Assembly (NCBI GenBank): GCA_035650355.1
Contig: DASRHT010000007.1
Span: 11,353 to 75,352 of the forward strand
DNA: 64,000 bases
Direction of reading: 5' to 3'
DNA from: DASRHT01 sp035650355
GTDB lineage: Bacteria > Chloroflexota > Ktedonobacteria > Ktedonobacterales > Ktedonobacteraceae
The position numbers and the translations under genes are program-made. The notes under the pieces were generated by a model that had not been told where the DNA came from, made no database searches, and worked only from the letters and a program-made list of their open reading frames with translations. Of this stretch, positions 17,000 through 25,803 are shown one piece after another (within the stretch, counting starts at the first letter, position 1; each line of letters starts with the position of its first letter).

Positions 17000-18019
17000 A
17001 TGCCCATGAAAATAGCTATCACAGGGGGAGCAGGTTTCATTGGAACACATCTCGCCAAAGCCTATCTGGAAGCCGGTCATGATGTGCTCATCATCGATAG
17101 TCTTGTACATGGATCGCGCCATGCCCTGGATTCACGCGCTCGCTTCTATCAAGTCGATATCCGCGAAAGTAACATTCATACGATTTTGCAGCAGGAGCGT
17201 CCTGATATTGTCAGTCATCATGCCGCGCAACGGCCCCATATGCTCATTGGGGAGCAATCGCTACTTGATGCGGATGTCCATGTGCGTGGATTACTTAATA
17301 TCCTGGATGCGTGTGTCAATGCCTCTATACCTAAATTTATTTATATTTCTGGTGGAAACAATTTATACAGACCAATGGACGCCGAATATCGGCTGGTGAC
17401 AGAAAATGCCCCGTTCTATCCGCGATCTCCTCATGCCATCAGTAAGGTTGCCGGGGAATGGTATGTACGCTACTATACAGAGCACTATGGCCTGAAACAC
17501 ACCATTTTCCGCTACGCTAACGTGTATGGCGAGACGCCGGAAATTTACGCCATGTACCCTCATCATGACCTCAGCTATTACATCTGCATGCTGGCAGAAA
17601 ACCGTCAGCCCATCATTCGCGGCTCCGGCAATGAGATGCAGGACCATATTTTTATCGATGATGTTGTACGGGCCAACCTCTGCGCACTCCAACGCGGGGA
17701 GAATCAGACGCTGCATATCAGTTCCGGCTCTAGCTATACGCTCAACCAGTTGTTTCAGGCAGTAGCTCAGCAGTTGCGCAGCAACTTGCAGCCTATCTAT
17801 CTACACCGTACCTGCCTTGCAATAGAGCCAACAGGGGTAGTGCTGGACAATACGCGCGCGCTGCATGCTCTGGGATGGCAGCCGGAGATCGCACTGCGAG
17901 AAGGCGTTGCACTCGCCGTTGCGCGCTTAACAAAGCGTGAAGAACCGGGAAACGCTGCTAGACTGCTTATGACAGCGAGGAACGCGGAAGCGGGCGAAGC
18001 GGCGCTTATGCGGGCATAA
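17000..18019 (+). CDS. NAD-dependent sugar-nucleotide epimerase/dehydratase (UDP-glucose 4-epimerase type)
   Basis: 339 aa; ATG at 17000 with AGAAGGGA upstream. It is an extended short-chain dehydrogenase: the NAD motif is AITGGAGFIGTHLAKAYLEAG at residues 4-24, VDIRE follows strand 3, and SHHAAQRPHM precedes the active site. The usual Ser/Thr region reads YISGGNNLY. The catalytic motif YxxxK is normally HAISKVAGEWYVRYY-like; here PRSPHAISKVAGEW has His in place of Tyr at that position, so activity needs checking. Downstream is an NDP-sugar pyrophosphorylase on the opposite strand, suggesting cell-surface polysaccharide synthesis. The hairpin at 18027-18069 separates the convergent pair. Confidence 0.85.
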   Translation: MPMKIAITGGAGFIGTHLAKAYLEAGHDVLIIDSLVHGSRHALDSRARFYQVDIRESNIHTILQQERPDIVSHHAAQRPHMLIGEQSLLDADVHVRGLLNILDACVNASIPKFIYISGGNNLYRPMDAEYRLVTENAPFYPRSPHAISKVAGEWYVRYYTEHYGLKHTIFRYANVYGETPEIYAMYPHHDLSYYICMLAENRQPIIRGSGNEMQDHIFIDDVVRANLCALQRGENQTLHISSGSSYTLNQLFQAVAQQLRSNLQPIYLHRTCLAIEPTGVVLDNTRALHALGWQPEIALREGVALAVARLTKREEPGNAARLLMTARNAEAGEAALMRA

Positions 18020-18026
18020 GCAGTCT

Positions 18027-18069
18027 AGCAATGATGCAGGCAATCCGCCTGGCTTCCTGCATCATTGCT
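18027..18069. terminator. Convergent bidirectional terminator hairpin
   Basis: Perfect 14-bp arms AGCAATGATGCAGG (18027-18040) and CCTGCATCATTGCT (18056-18069) with a 15-nt loop. It lies between two convergent genes and overlaps the stop codon of the minus-strand gene. Confidence 0.65.
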
Positions 18070-20563
18070 GCAATCCACTCACAACACGAGCATATTTTTC
18101 CGCCAGGGCCTGCGCCTGCTCGTTCGAAATGGATTCGGCAACGACATGGAACAGCGGGCTATCGGCGTCAGGTAACACCAGGACCCATTCTTTTCCCAGA
18201 TCGATTTTAATGCCATCAATTGGTTTGGAACGCCGTTCCCGATATTGCTCGCTCAGGATACGCATCACCTTCCCCTTATGTTCCCAGGGGCAGGTCACGC
18301 GGGTGCTACTCATGTAGTAGGTCGGCAGATCATCTACTACCTCTGAGAGCCGCATGTTGAAGGTCGCCAGCAATTCCAGCAGCTTCGCGACAGCCAGCAC
18401 ACCATCGAAGGCAGGTTGTAGTTCAGGAAAGACAAAACCGCCTCGTCCATCGCCCACCAGCACGACCCCATCCCGCCCGGCAGAGGTCATCAGCGCGTGG
18501 GGCAAGACTTTGGTATGCTGGATGTAGCCATCGTAGCGTTTGGCAATATGCTGCAAGGCGCTGGGGGCCGTTACCGGAGCCGCCACGGTGCCATTGCGGT
18601 GCTGGCGCAAGAAGAGGCTTGTCATCACTGCCAGCATTTTCATCCCATCGAGAACGCGTCCCCGGTCGTCCACCACCGCGATCCGCTCTCCGCTGGGATC
18701 GATGCGAATGCCCATATCCGTATTTAAAGCCGAGCTGATGGTCGCGAGCCGCTGCATATCCTTGTTGAGTTCATCCATAGTACGAGCGGTTGAGGCGTCT
18801 TCCACGCTGGTATTGAGCGCAATCACCTCGCAGCCCAGCCGATTAAAAATGCTGGGGAGCATCTGGGTGGTGCTGCCGTGAGCATAGTCAACCACGAGCT
18901 GAAATTTGCGCTTGCGCACTATGTCGTGATCGACCACGCTATTGAAGCCATCAAGGTAGCGTCCGGTGACATCAGCATTGCTCAACACGTCGATAGCGCC
19001 GATCTCATCCAGATAGACGCGGCGAAAATCTTCACGAAAGAAAAGATTTTCGATCTTGCGCTCGGTCGCTTTATTGATGTCCATGCCATACTGATCGAAA
19101 ATTTTAATATCAATCACGCGCTGATCGTAAGGGGAGACACGTACGTGGACACCTCCGGCGGCCTCTGTATTACGGATAAAGTAGCGGGCGACCGGCATTG
19201 GCACCTGGTTAATGTCATGGACGTTAATGCCTGCCGAAGGCAGGCCAGCATTTACTCCACGTTTAATCATACGCGACGTGCGATGCGAGTCCCGATTGAG
19301 GCAGACGATGGAGCCTTTGGACAGAATCGCACCATAAGCAGCTCCTACCTTCGCGGCAAATTCGGGGGTCAGGTCCACGTTGACCAGGCCAGTAATGCCA
19401 TAGCGGCTGAAGAGGCCGCGCCGCCCCTGCGAGCCCCAGATGATGCTGGTATTGATGACTGCCCCGGCCTCTATCTCTTTATCGGGCCAGATCTTTACAT
19501 TGGGCTGCACAATCGCCCCATCCTGGACAATCGAGTTATCGCCAACGACCGATCCTTCAAACATAACGGCCTTGCTCTTAATAGTGGTTGACGAGCCGAC
19601 GATGGCGCCGCGCAACTCCGAACGCTCACCGATGTAAGAATTGTTCCAGACGATGCTGCGATCAACTTGCGCCCGCTCATCAATGATGGCATATGCGCCA
19701 GTGACGCTGGGTCCATGCACAATGGCCCCGGAGCGCACTTTACAATCATGCCCTAGATAGATAGGGCCGTAGAGCTGAGCGTCGCTGGCAATCTCAGCTC
19801 CTTCCTCACACCAGATATTGCCGCCAATGTTTTTCGCGGGAATCTCGATATCCACCAGCCCCTGCAAGGCATCCGCGTTGGCGCGCATATACTCGCTCAG
19901 GTTGCCGACGTCGCACCAGTACCCCTTTTGAGCCACATAGCCATAGATGGGATCGCCCTTTTTCAGCATCATGGGAAACAGTTCCTGGCTAAAATCGAAC
20001 TGCCTGTTCTTCTCGAAGTAGGAGAATATCTGAGGATCGAGCACATAAATACCGGTATTGATGGTATCACTGAAAACCTCTCCCCAGCTCGGTTTTTCCA
20101 GAAACTGGGTAATATGCCCATCCTCATTCGTGATAATCACCCCATATTCCAGGGGATTATAGACATGCGCCAGGAGTAACGTCGCCAGCGACTTCTTCGC
20201 GTTATGGTAACGGAGAAGATCAGCCAGGTTGTAGTCAGTCAGAGCGTCGCCACTAATGACAAGAAATGGCTCGGTGAGCTGCTCCTCGGCATTTTTTACG
20301 CTTCCTGCTGTCCCCAGCGGCACATCTTCTCGCGAATAGGTTATATGCATCCCAAACTGGGAACCATTGCCAAAGTAGTCCTCAATACTGCTGGCCAGGT
20401 ATTGGACCGTCACAATGATGTCAGTAATACCATGACGCTTCAACAGGTTAAGAATATGTTCCATCACCGGTTTCCCCACAATGGGAACCATAGGCTTTGG
20501 TCGTCGGATCGTTAATGGTCGCAGCCTCGATCCTTCCCCGCCGGCCATTACAACCGCTTTCAT
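18062..20563 (-). CDS. NDP-sugar pyrophosphorylase (mannose-1-phosphate guanylyltransferase type) fused to a degenerate phosphomannomutase domain
   Basis: 833 aa. Residues 1-235 are a nucleotidyltransferase with MAGGEGSRLRPLT, RPKPMVPI and VISGDALTD. Residues about 250-370 are left-handed beta-helix hexapeptide repeats (IVWNNSYIGE, IVGDNSIVQDGAIV). Residues about 375-833 align with phosphomannomutase/phosphoglucomutase. In that domain the phosphoserine loop (usually TASHNP) reads GVHVRVSPYD, and the Mg-binding DxDxDR reads IDPSGER, so mutase catalysis looks lost. The N-terminal half should make GDP-mannose or a similar NDP-sugar; the C-terminal half may be regulatory or structural. This two-domain type is known in several bacterial phyla. 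Confidence 0.9.
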   Translation of the reverse strand: MKAVVMAGGEGSRLRPLTIRRPKPMVPIVGKPVMEHILNLLKRHGITDIIVTVQYLASSIEDYFGNGSQFGMHITYSREDVPLGTAGSVKNAEEQLTEPFLVISGDALTDYNLADLLRYHNAKKSLATLLLAHVYNPLEYGVIITNEDGHITQFLEKPSWGEVFSDTINTGIYVLDPQIFSYFEKNRQFDFSQELFPMMLKKGDPIYGYVAQKGYWCDVGNLSEYMRANADALQGLVDIEIPAKNIGGNIWCEEGAEIASDAQLYGPIYLGHDCKVRSGAIVHGPSVTGAYAIIDERAQVDRSIVWNNSYIGERSELRGAIVGSSTTIKSKAVMFEGSVVGDNSIVQDGAIVQPNVKIWPDKEIEAGAVINTSIIWGSQGRRGLFSRYGITGLVNVDLTPEFAAKVGAAYGAILSKGSIVCLNRDSHRTSRMIKRGVNAGLPSAGINVHDINQVPMPVARYFIRNTEAAGGVHVRVSPYDQRVIDIKIFDQYGMDINKATERKIENLFFREDFRRVYLDEIGAIDVLSNADVTGRYLDGFNSVVDHDIVRKRKFQLVVDYAHGSTTQMLPSIFNRLGCEVIALNTSVEDASTARTMDELNKDMQRLATISSALNTDMGIRIDPSGERIAVVDDRGRVLDGMKMLAVMTSLFLRQHRNGTVAAPVTAPSALQHIAKRYDGYIQHTKVLPHALMTSAGRDGVVLVGDGRGGFVFPELQPAFDGVLAVAKLLELLATFNMRLSEVVDDLPTYYMSSTRVTCPWEHKGKVMRILSEQYRERRSKPIDGIKIDLGKEWVLVLPDADSPLFHVVAESISNEQAQALAEKYARVVSGLQQ

Positions 20564-20624
20564 AGAGGCCTCCCCTTACTAGTTAAGAGCAACGCGTGTC
20601 ACCCGGTGTTTCGCCACTAAGGAT

Positions 20625-20659
20625 AAAATAGAAAGACGGCGTAGCAATGCCACGCCGTC
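20625..20659 (-). terminator. Intrinsic terminator of the 59-residue gene
   Basis: On the minus strand, GACGGCGT (20652-20659) pairs with ACGCCGTC (20635-20642), an 8-bp perfect stem, followed by TTTCTATTTT. It lies downstream of the gene at 20739-20918. Confidence 0.7.
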
Positions 20660-20738
20660 CCATCTGCTCCACTACAACCATTGTACAACATCACCAAAAT
20701 GCGGTGCAAACTCTGTATTCATGGACGTTCCACTTCTC

Positions 20739-20918
20739 CTACCACTCACTCAAGCGTCCATGCTCCACCAGCCAGCGTACAAAATGATGATAATATGTTA
20801 TTTCAGTAGCCTGCCGCTCCTCATACTCTTCTTGCAGTCTGATGAGCCGCTGCGACTCTTCTACGGTAAAGCCCTCATCCAGGAGGGCGTCGATTAGCAG
20901 ATCTCGGTATTGCTGCAT
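20739..20918 (-). CDS. Conserved-looking 59-residue protein of unknown function
   Basis: The start ATG at 20918 has a near-perfect SD (AAGGAGGA, 6-nt spacing), so the longer open frame to 21029 is not used. The product MQQYRDLLIDALLDEGFTVE... is strongly acidic and helical, with an ESQRLIRLQEEYEERQ segment and an aromatic C-terminus (YYHHFVRWLVEHGRLSEW). No family was recognised. An intrinsic terminator follows, so it is a single-gene unit. It may be a small regulatory or partner protein. Confidence 0.65.
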   Translation of the reverse strand: MQQYRDLLIDALLDEGFTVEESQRLIRLQEEYEERQATEITYYHHFVRWLVEHGRLSEW

Positions 20919-21580
20919 GGAAAGTCCTCCTTGTTTTTCTTGCTTACACATAGCTCTCGACAAATACGCGCACTGTAGAGGCACGTTCTCTCTTTGCCGT
21001 ACTCCTACCATCATCCCACTACCCTGCACCCCTTATGCTATATATTACGCATATTCCCGCCGGTGTGCGTCTGGCTTACTAATAGTAACGTCTATTGACC
21101 TTCGTCTTCGAGGCTTACACAAATGGATAGCAATATAATGCGGAGTACGGAAGCAGCCAGGCATGTCGATAGGAATGCCCTGTGATTGCGCCGGTCGACG
21201 CGCTCGGACTCGCTCAATGCGGTCCCTGCGGGACAGGGGCAAGCCCGGCTGTAAGACTGGCAACCAGGAATCTACCAACTACCTTATTGAATGCTACTAT
21301 ACAATACATAGTATAACGCATAAAGCAGCTTTTTGGCTAGAGGAAGTTTGCCCAGAATACGAAATAGGCAACGGATCAGTTGGAAATTTGCGCCTTTCGG
21401 AGTATCAACAGATAAAAAACGCGCTATTCACATAAATCAATATTGACTCATCAAAAAGGCGTATTGACTCGTCCGTGGATGACGCCCACAACCGCGCCAG
21501 AAATGAGAATACGGAGGCTCGCATGACTACTAACTTTTTAGTATCAACGTGCCAGAGTCATCTGCTCCAATATGCGTCCG
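20919..21580. other. Intergenic region of about 660 bp
   Basis: No large gene is seen. A REP-like remnant lies at about 21225-21265 (GGGACAGGGGCAAGCCCGGC). The 9-bp direct repeat TATTGACTC occurs at 21441-21449 and 21462-21470, 21 bp apart (two helical turns). A possible 32-codon ORF starts at ATG 21523 with GGAGG five nt upstream and overlaps the DUF433 gene antisense. Confidence 0.35.
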
Positions 21581-21832
21581 TTAGCTTCCCCAGGATTCAT
21601 TACGAATGTAATGTTTAATTTCTTCTTCGTTATCATAAAAATAGCTGATAGCATCATAGACTTGCGCCAGAGAGAGACGCTGATGGGCCGCAATCTCCTC
21701 CGGGTCCTGGCCGCCCTGAAATGACAGGACGATATGGCGCACAGCGGTACGCGTTCCGTCCACGATGGGTTCTCCGCCATAAATTGTCGAATCGCGAATA
21801 ATGTAGGGATGAGCAGTCCGTTCAATAGCCAT
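21581..21832 (-). CDS. DUF433 domain protein
   Basis: 83 aa; ATG at 21832 with AAAAGGAGA upstream. The pattern YIIRDSTIYGGEPIVDGTRT followed by AVRHIVLSFQGGQDPEEIAA and LSLAQVYDAISYFYDNEEEI is the DUF433 fold: a short beta ribbon and a winged-helix-like unit. DUF433 proteins often accompany PIN-domain toxins (DUF5615) as antitoxin-like partners, but no such toxin is adjacent here. It may be solitary, or a DNA-binding regulator. Confidence in the family is high, in function low. Confidence 0.85.
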   Translation of the reverse strand: MAIERTAHPYIIRDSTIYGGEPIVDGTRTAVRHIVLSFQGGQDPEEIAAHQRLSLAQVYDAISYFYDNEEEIKHYIRNESWGS

Positions 21833-22041
21833 ATGAGGAGTCTCCTTTTCATCTTCCGTTTAGAGCATGACGTCCTCTTAAATTATACGCCCCAACAGGC
21901 GAATTTAGTAGTTAAGATATCGACCGCTTCAGTCCGGTTTTCACACAATCTTCACAAGCGATGCAATGGCCTCGCGGCTCTCTACAACAGACCTCAACCT
22001 ATTTTCGAACGGCACCGAATATACGAGTTTTTAGAAAAAGC

Positions 22042-22071
22042 TTGACAACTGTTAAAGGCTAATGGTACAAT
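22042..22071 (+). promoter_or_regulatory. Strong sigma-70 type promoter
   Basis: TTGACA (22042-22047) and TACAAT (22066-22071) with 18-bp spacing, the best promoter match in the window. The start of transcription would be near 22078, just before the SD of the 24-codon ORF. Confidence 0.7.
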
Positions 22072-22100
22072 ACCTTCCAATGAAAGGAGGTGGTGTGTAA

Positions 22101-22175
22101 ATGGATCAATTATGTAGCTGCGCAGGCAGCGTTGTAGATTCCCACACCTTCCAGACGAGGGAGGCAGGGCGTTAG
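22101..22175 (+). CDS. 24-residue micro-ORF with a perfect SD
   Basis: AAAGGAGGTG ends 8 nt before ATG 22101. The peptide is MDQLCSCAGSVVDSH... ending TREAGR, with two cysteines in CSC. The perfect SD and strong promoter argue that it is translated. It may be a leader peptide or a small metal- or redox-responsive peptide; this is inference only. Confidence 0.4.
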   Translation: MDQLCSCAGSVVDSHTFQTREAGR

Positions 22176-22271
22176 CCAACCTCTCTTCTCCGTCGTCCCT
22201 GGCAGGATAACCGCGAGGGTCGAAACGATACACTGGTAGGTTATGTAATCCAGCCTGCTTGTGCAGCGATT

Positions 22272-22318
22272 CCAGAGCGAAGGCGGAACTCCATTCTTGC
22301 CGTTGCTCTGGTTTTTTT
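22272..22318 (+). terminator. Intrinsic terminator of the micro-ORF unit
   Basis: CCAGAGC (22272-22278) pairs with GCTCTGG (22305-22311), with further imperfect pairing inside, followed by TTTTTTT. Confidence 0.7.
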
Positions 22319-22534
22319 ATCGGCTAAAGCTCTTTTCGTGATATCTGGTCACTTATGATATACCCGGTAAATATAGTATACACCTCTATACTACTATCCA
22401 GAAATATTTTGAGCTGACCCATACAGCGCTTACCATAACCCTGGCGAGCACATTATCTATTTGCTGCTTCTATGCTCGTAGCTGAGCCAGAATCACTATA
22501 GGCAAATAAGCAGATAGAAGTAAAGTGGTGGCGT

Positions 22535-23413
22535 TTGAATACGTTTGAGACAGTCCATTCCAGGCGGCTTGATATAGAACAATTACAATCTCAACTGGAT
22601 ACACAATGTTTTGGCTTGGGAAAGCGCTTAGTGTATATACCTAAGCTAGATTCGACCAATACGCAGGCAATGCAATTGGCCCATCAGGGATCAGAGGAAG
22701 GGGTAGTCGTACTTACCGAGAGTCAGACGGCGGGCAAAGGTAGGCAAGGACGACGCTGGATAGATATTTACGGCCTGAACGCGCTGGTATCTATCATTCT
22801 CCGACCACTATTCCCACCTCACCTGCTGGTAATGATCGCTGCGCTTGCTGTGGTTGACGCAATCTCCGACATCTGTGGGCTTACGGCTACGATCAAATGG
22901 CCCAACGATGTCCTGATTGAAGATCGCAAGGTCGCTGGTATCCTGATTGAGACCAGCCATGATCACTTTGGTCATATGATTGCTGTTGTAGGTATAGGGG
23001 TTAACGTCAACGGACAGATCGAGCAGGTTGCCGAGTATGGAACAGGCACTCTGCAAGCCGATCCGGCGCTGACGGCGAAAGCTATCACGCTCGAAACGGC
23101 CTGCGGCCATATGGTCAGCCGAGAAGCATTTATTGCTCGCTTGCTATTCCACCTTGAGACGCGCCATCTGGCCCTGCAACAGGAAATGCAAGATCCCGTA
23201 GCTGCGGCTTATGGAACCACTTCTCGACTGATACGAGAGCAGTGGCGTCGTCAATTATCAACGCTCGGTCGCCTCATTGAGGTGCATCAGGGCACCAAGC
23301 TTATCAGCGGCTTTGCTGATGATGTGAATGATACCGGAGAGCTGTTACTCCGTAGTCATTCAGGGACACAGATCAACGTTACCTGGGGGGACATCGGATA
23401 TCCCACAGAGTGA
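22535..23413 (+). CDS. birA: Biotin--[acetyl-CoA-carboxylase] ligase
   Basis: 292 aa. The start is TTG 22535 with only a weak purine-rich upstream sequence; no in-frame ATG gives a better fit. The catalytic domain shows LDSTNTQAMQLA, ESQTAGKGRQGRRW (biotinyl-AMP loop), IKWPNDVLI, KVAGILIE and VVGIGVNVN, then a small C-terminal domain. There is no N-terminal winged helix, so it is a ligase only and not a repressor. It attaches biotin to carboxylase carrier proteins. It is followed 62 bp downstream by greA. Confidence 0.95.
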   Translation: MNTFETVHSRRLDIEQLQSQLDTQCFGLGKRLVYIPKLDSTNTQAMQLAHQGSEEGVVVLTESQTAGKGRQGRRWIDIYGLNALVSIILRPLFPPHLLVMIAALAVVDAISDICGLTATIKWPNDVLIEDRKVAGILIETSHDHFGHMIAVVGIGVNVNGQIEQVAEYGTGTLQADPALTAKAITLETACGHMVSREAFIARLLFHLETRHLALQQEMQDPVAAAYGTTSRLIREQWRRQLSTLGRLIEVHQGTKLISGFADDVNDTGELLLRSHSGTQINVTWGDIGYPTE

Positions 23414-23475
23414 TTGATGGAAGAGTAACAATGGTGGAAGAGACGCTTCCACCGCCGAATGAGGGGAAACAGAAC

Positions 23476-23940
23476 ATGGAGACACAGGACGTATTCCTTA
23501 CCAGTGAGGGCATACAGCGCGTACTCAGCCAACTGGAGTTTCTGCGCACAACCAAGCGGTCTGAGGTCGCTCAGTACCTACATGACGCAAAAGAGTCGGG
23601 CGACGTCATCGATAATGCAGCTTATGAGGACGCTAAAAACGAGCAGGCACGCCTGGAAGGGCGCATTATGGAGCTGGAGCAGCTCCTGGCAAAAGCGAAG
23701 ATCATTGATCGCGCACGCACCGACGTGGTCTCTCTCGGGTCGATTGTCCATCTCCGTACAGCCGAGGGCCGTGAGTGCCACTATACACTTGTTGGAGCTT
23801 ATGAGGCCAATCCGAGCGCCGGGCGTATTTCAAATGAGTCGCCAGTGGGGAAGGCGCTTTTAGGACATGTGGCCGGTGATCAGGTGATCGTCTCGACGCC
23901 AGGGGGTGTCAAGGAGTATACCATTCTCTCTATTGAGTGA
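23476..23940 (+). CDS. greA: Transcription elongation factor GreA
   Basis: 154 aa from ATG 23476 (GAGGGG, 9-nt spacing). Earlier in-frame starts at 23410 and 23431 would add a short Pro/Glu-rich extension that is not usual in the family. The N-terminal coiled coil carries the tip acidic pair in NAAYEDAKNEQA and runs to about residue 78; the C-terminal FKBP-like domain has VSLGSIVHLR, ESPVGKALLG and PGGVKEYTILSI. It rescues backtracked RNA polymerase by stimulating transcript cleavage. The order birA-greA-lysS puts it just before lysS, a frequent neighbour. A terminator follows at 23977-24013. Confidence 0.95.
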   Translation: METQDVFLTSEGIQRVLSQLEFLRTTKRSEVAQYLHDAKESGDVIDNAAYEDAKNEQARLEGRIMELEQLLAKAKIIDRARTDVVSLGSIVHLRTAEGRECHYTLVGAYEANPSAGRISNESPVGKALLGHVAGDQVIVSTPGGVKEYTILSIE

Positions 23941-23976
23941 GTTGCTCTCCTAAAAACTAACAGCAACAGCAATTGA

Positions 23977-24013
23977 AAACCTGCGGCCTCGATGGCGGGC
24001 CACAGGTTTTTCT
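23977..24013 (+). terminator. Intrinsic terminator after greA
   Basis: AAACCTG-C-GGCC (23977-23988) pairs with GGCC-A-CAGGTTT (23998-24009), and the T-run continues through 24011. Confidence 0.75.
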
Positions 24014-24178
24014 CTATGCACTAAACATCAATAGATGGTCTACCCATCGGATTAAAACAATGTTACAATAGGTGGGACCATGTACCGGCAGCTTCTAGCC
24101 GTATGCAATATTATTAGATCATTTGCCCATCATATCTTACGCATGCTGCCTGGCACGCTTGTTGAGAGGAATACAATT

Positions 24179-25654
24179 ATGACAGACGAACGAGATATAC
24201 GTATACAACGCCTGCACGCTTTCCGGGAACAGGGCATCAATCCCTATCCCAACAGCGCCGAGCGTACCCATACAATCGCGGACATTCTTGCACATTTTGA
24301 TGAGTTTGCCGGCCCGGAAGGCTCCTATACCATCGTTGGACGCATCCGCCTGCTGCGTGAGATGGGCAAGGCCGCCTTCGCCAAAATCGAGGATGGCACG
24401 GGCAGCATGCAGTGCTACTTCCGCATCAACGATCTGGGCGAGGAGGCATACCGCTCCATTAAGCTCCTGGACCTGGGCGATTTCATTCAAGCTACCGGTT
24501 TCCTGTTTGTGACACGCACAGGCGAACGCACGCTCCATGTGCTCCGCTATCGCCTGCTCGCCAAAGGGTTACGTCCTTTGCCCGAGAAGCATCACGGATT
24601 AGAAGATAAGGACCTGCGCCAGCGCAAACGCTACCTGGATTTCATCGCGAACGGCGATGAGGTCAAGCAGGTCTTCGTCATACGCAGCCGCACGATTAGC
24701 GCGATGCGACGCTTCCTGGAGAGCCAGGACTATATAGAGGTCGAGACGCCCATACTACAACCACTCTACGGAGGAGCTACGGCGCGGCCTTTTATCACCC
24801 ATCATAATGCGCTGGATCGCGATCTGTATCTGCGTATTGCGCTTGAGCTCTACCTCAAGCGATTAATCGTAGCCGGCTTTGAGCGCGTCTATGAAATCGG
24901 ACGAAACTTCCGTAACGAAGGGATCGACCGCAGCCATAACCCCGAATTTACGATGCTGGAATGCTATCAGGCGTACGCTGATTATAACGATATCATGAAA
25001 CTGGTCGAAGAGATGATCGCTTACATCGCCCAGGAGGTCAAAGGCACGCCCATTATTACGTATCAGGGGACGGAAATTGATCTGACTCCGCCCTGGAAGC
25101 GCATCCCTCTACTGGATGCTGTTGCTGAATATACTGGGATTGATCCCAACAGGTTTCCTGATCGGGAGAGCCTGGCTGCCGAGATGCGCGCGCAGGGCTA
25201 CGAGGTTGATCCTCACCACGGTCGTGGCCGCCTGATCGATGACTTGCTGGGCGCAATGTTCCGTAAAGGCATTCCTGAACTCAAGCAGGCGTTGTTCTTA
25301 ATCGACTACCCGCTTGATATCTCGCCATTGACGAAGCAGCATCGCTTAACGCCCGAACTGGTTGAACGCTTTCAGCCATTCATCGGTGGCCTGGAGTGCG
25401 GCAATGCGTACACCGAACTGAACGATCCGCTGGAACAGCGCGCCCGCTTCGAGGACCAGATGCGCCAACGCGCCCAGGGCGATGACGAAGCCCAGGTGCT
25501 GGACGAGGATTTTCTGGAGGCGATGGAGGTGGGGATGCCTCCCACCGGCGGACTTGGCATCGGCGTTGACCGCATCTGTATGCTGATGGCCGATCAGGAG
25601 TCGATCCGCGACGTGATCGCCTTCCCCACGATGCGTAAGGCGGCGGACGGGTAA
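24179..25654 (+). CDS. lysS: Lysyl-tRNA synthetase, class II
   Basis: 491 aa from ATG 24179 (GAGAGGA upstream); the upstream in-frame ATG 24080 would add a 33-residue segment not found in the family. The anticodon-binding OB fold is at about 50-150 (VGRIRLLREMGKAAFAKIED). The class II core has motif 1 (FLESQDYIEVETPILQP), motif 2 (FRNEGIDRSHNPEFTMLE) and motif 3 (GLGIGVDRICMLM). It charges tRNA-Lys in the cytoplasm. It is monocistronic by its terminator at 25678-25720. Confidence 0.98.
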   Translation: MTDERDIRIQRLHAFREQGINPYPNSAERTHTIADILAHFDEFAGPEGSYTIVGRIRLLREMGKAAFAKIEDGTGSMQCYFRINDLGEEAYRSIKLLDLGDFIQATGFLFVTRTGERTLHVLRYRLLAKGLRPLPEKHHGLEDKDLRQRKRYLDFIANGDEVKQVFVIRSRTISAMRRFLESQDYIEVETPILQPLYGGATARPFITHHNALDRDLYLRIALELYLKRLIVAGFERVYEIGRNFRNEGIDRSHNPEFTMLECYQAYADYNDIMKLVEEMIAYIAQEVKGTPIITYQGTEIDLTPPWKRIPLLDAVAEYTGIDPNRFPDRESLAAEMRAQGYEVDPHHGRGRLIDDLLGAMFRKGIPELKQALFLIDYPLDISPLTKQHRLTPELVERFQPFIGGLECGNAYTELNDPLEQRARFEDQMRQRAQGDDEAQVLDEDFLEAMEVGMPPTGGLGIGVDRICMLMADQESIRDVIAFPTMRKAADG

Positions 25655-25677
25655 TATACAGTTCTCTGCTCTAACAA

Positions 25678-25720
25678 AGATAGGCGATTGCTTTCGTAGA
25701 TCAAAAGCAATCGCCTATCT
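25678..25720 (+). terminator. Hairpin terminator after lysS
   Basis: Perfect 17-bp arms AGATAGGCGATTGCTTT (25678-25694) and its complement (25704-25720), loop of 9 nt. The T-rich stretch follows only loosely. Confidence 0.65.
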
Positions 25721-25803
25721 CTATGTTGCAATTTTTGCCCGTCTCCAGTATAGTAAAGAGGCGAACGTGCTTATAGACGTGGAGGTGGCCCCTGACTACT
25801 GCT

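Larger units (their letters stand above)
22078..22318 (+). ncRNA. Candidate short structured transcript with embedded micro-ORF
   Basis: This is a self-contained unit of about 240 nt: promoter 22042-22071, perfect SD, 24-codon ORF, then about 95 nt of GC-rich sequence and an intrinsic terminator ending in seven T. GGTGTG just before the ATG can pair with CACACC at 22142-22147 inside the ORF, which could hide the SD. It did not match tmRNA, RNase P, SRP RNA, 6S RNA or the common riboswitches that I can recognise. It could be a regulatory RNA, an attenuator for birA downstream, or the mRNA of a small peptide. Confidence 0.45.

Noticed and set aside
22078..22318. Known riboswitch or housekeeping RNA
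   Set aside because: No core motif of S-box, TPP, cobalamin, c-di-GMP, T-box, tmRNA, RNase P or SRP RNA is visible.
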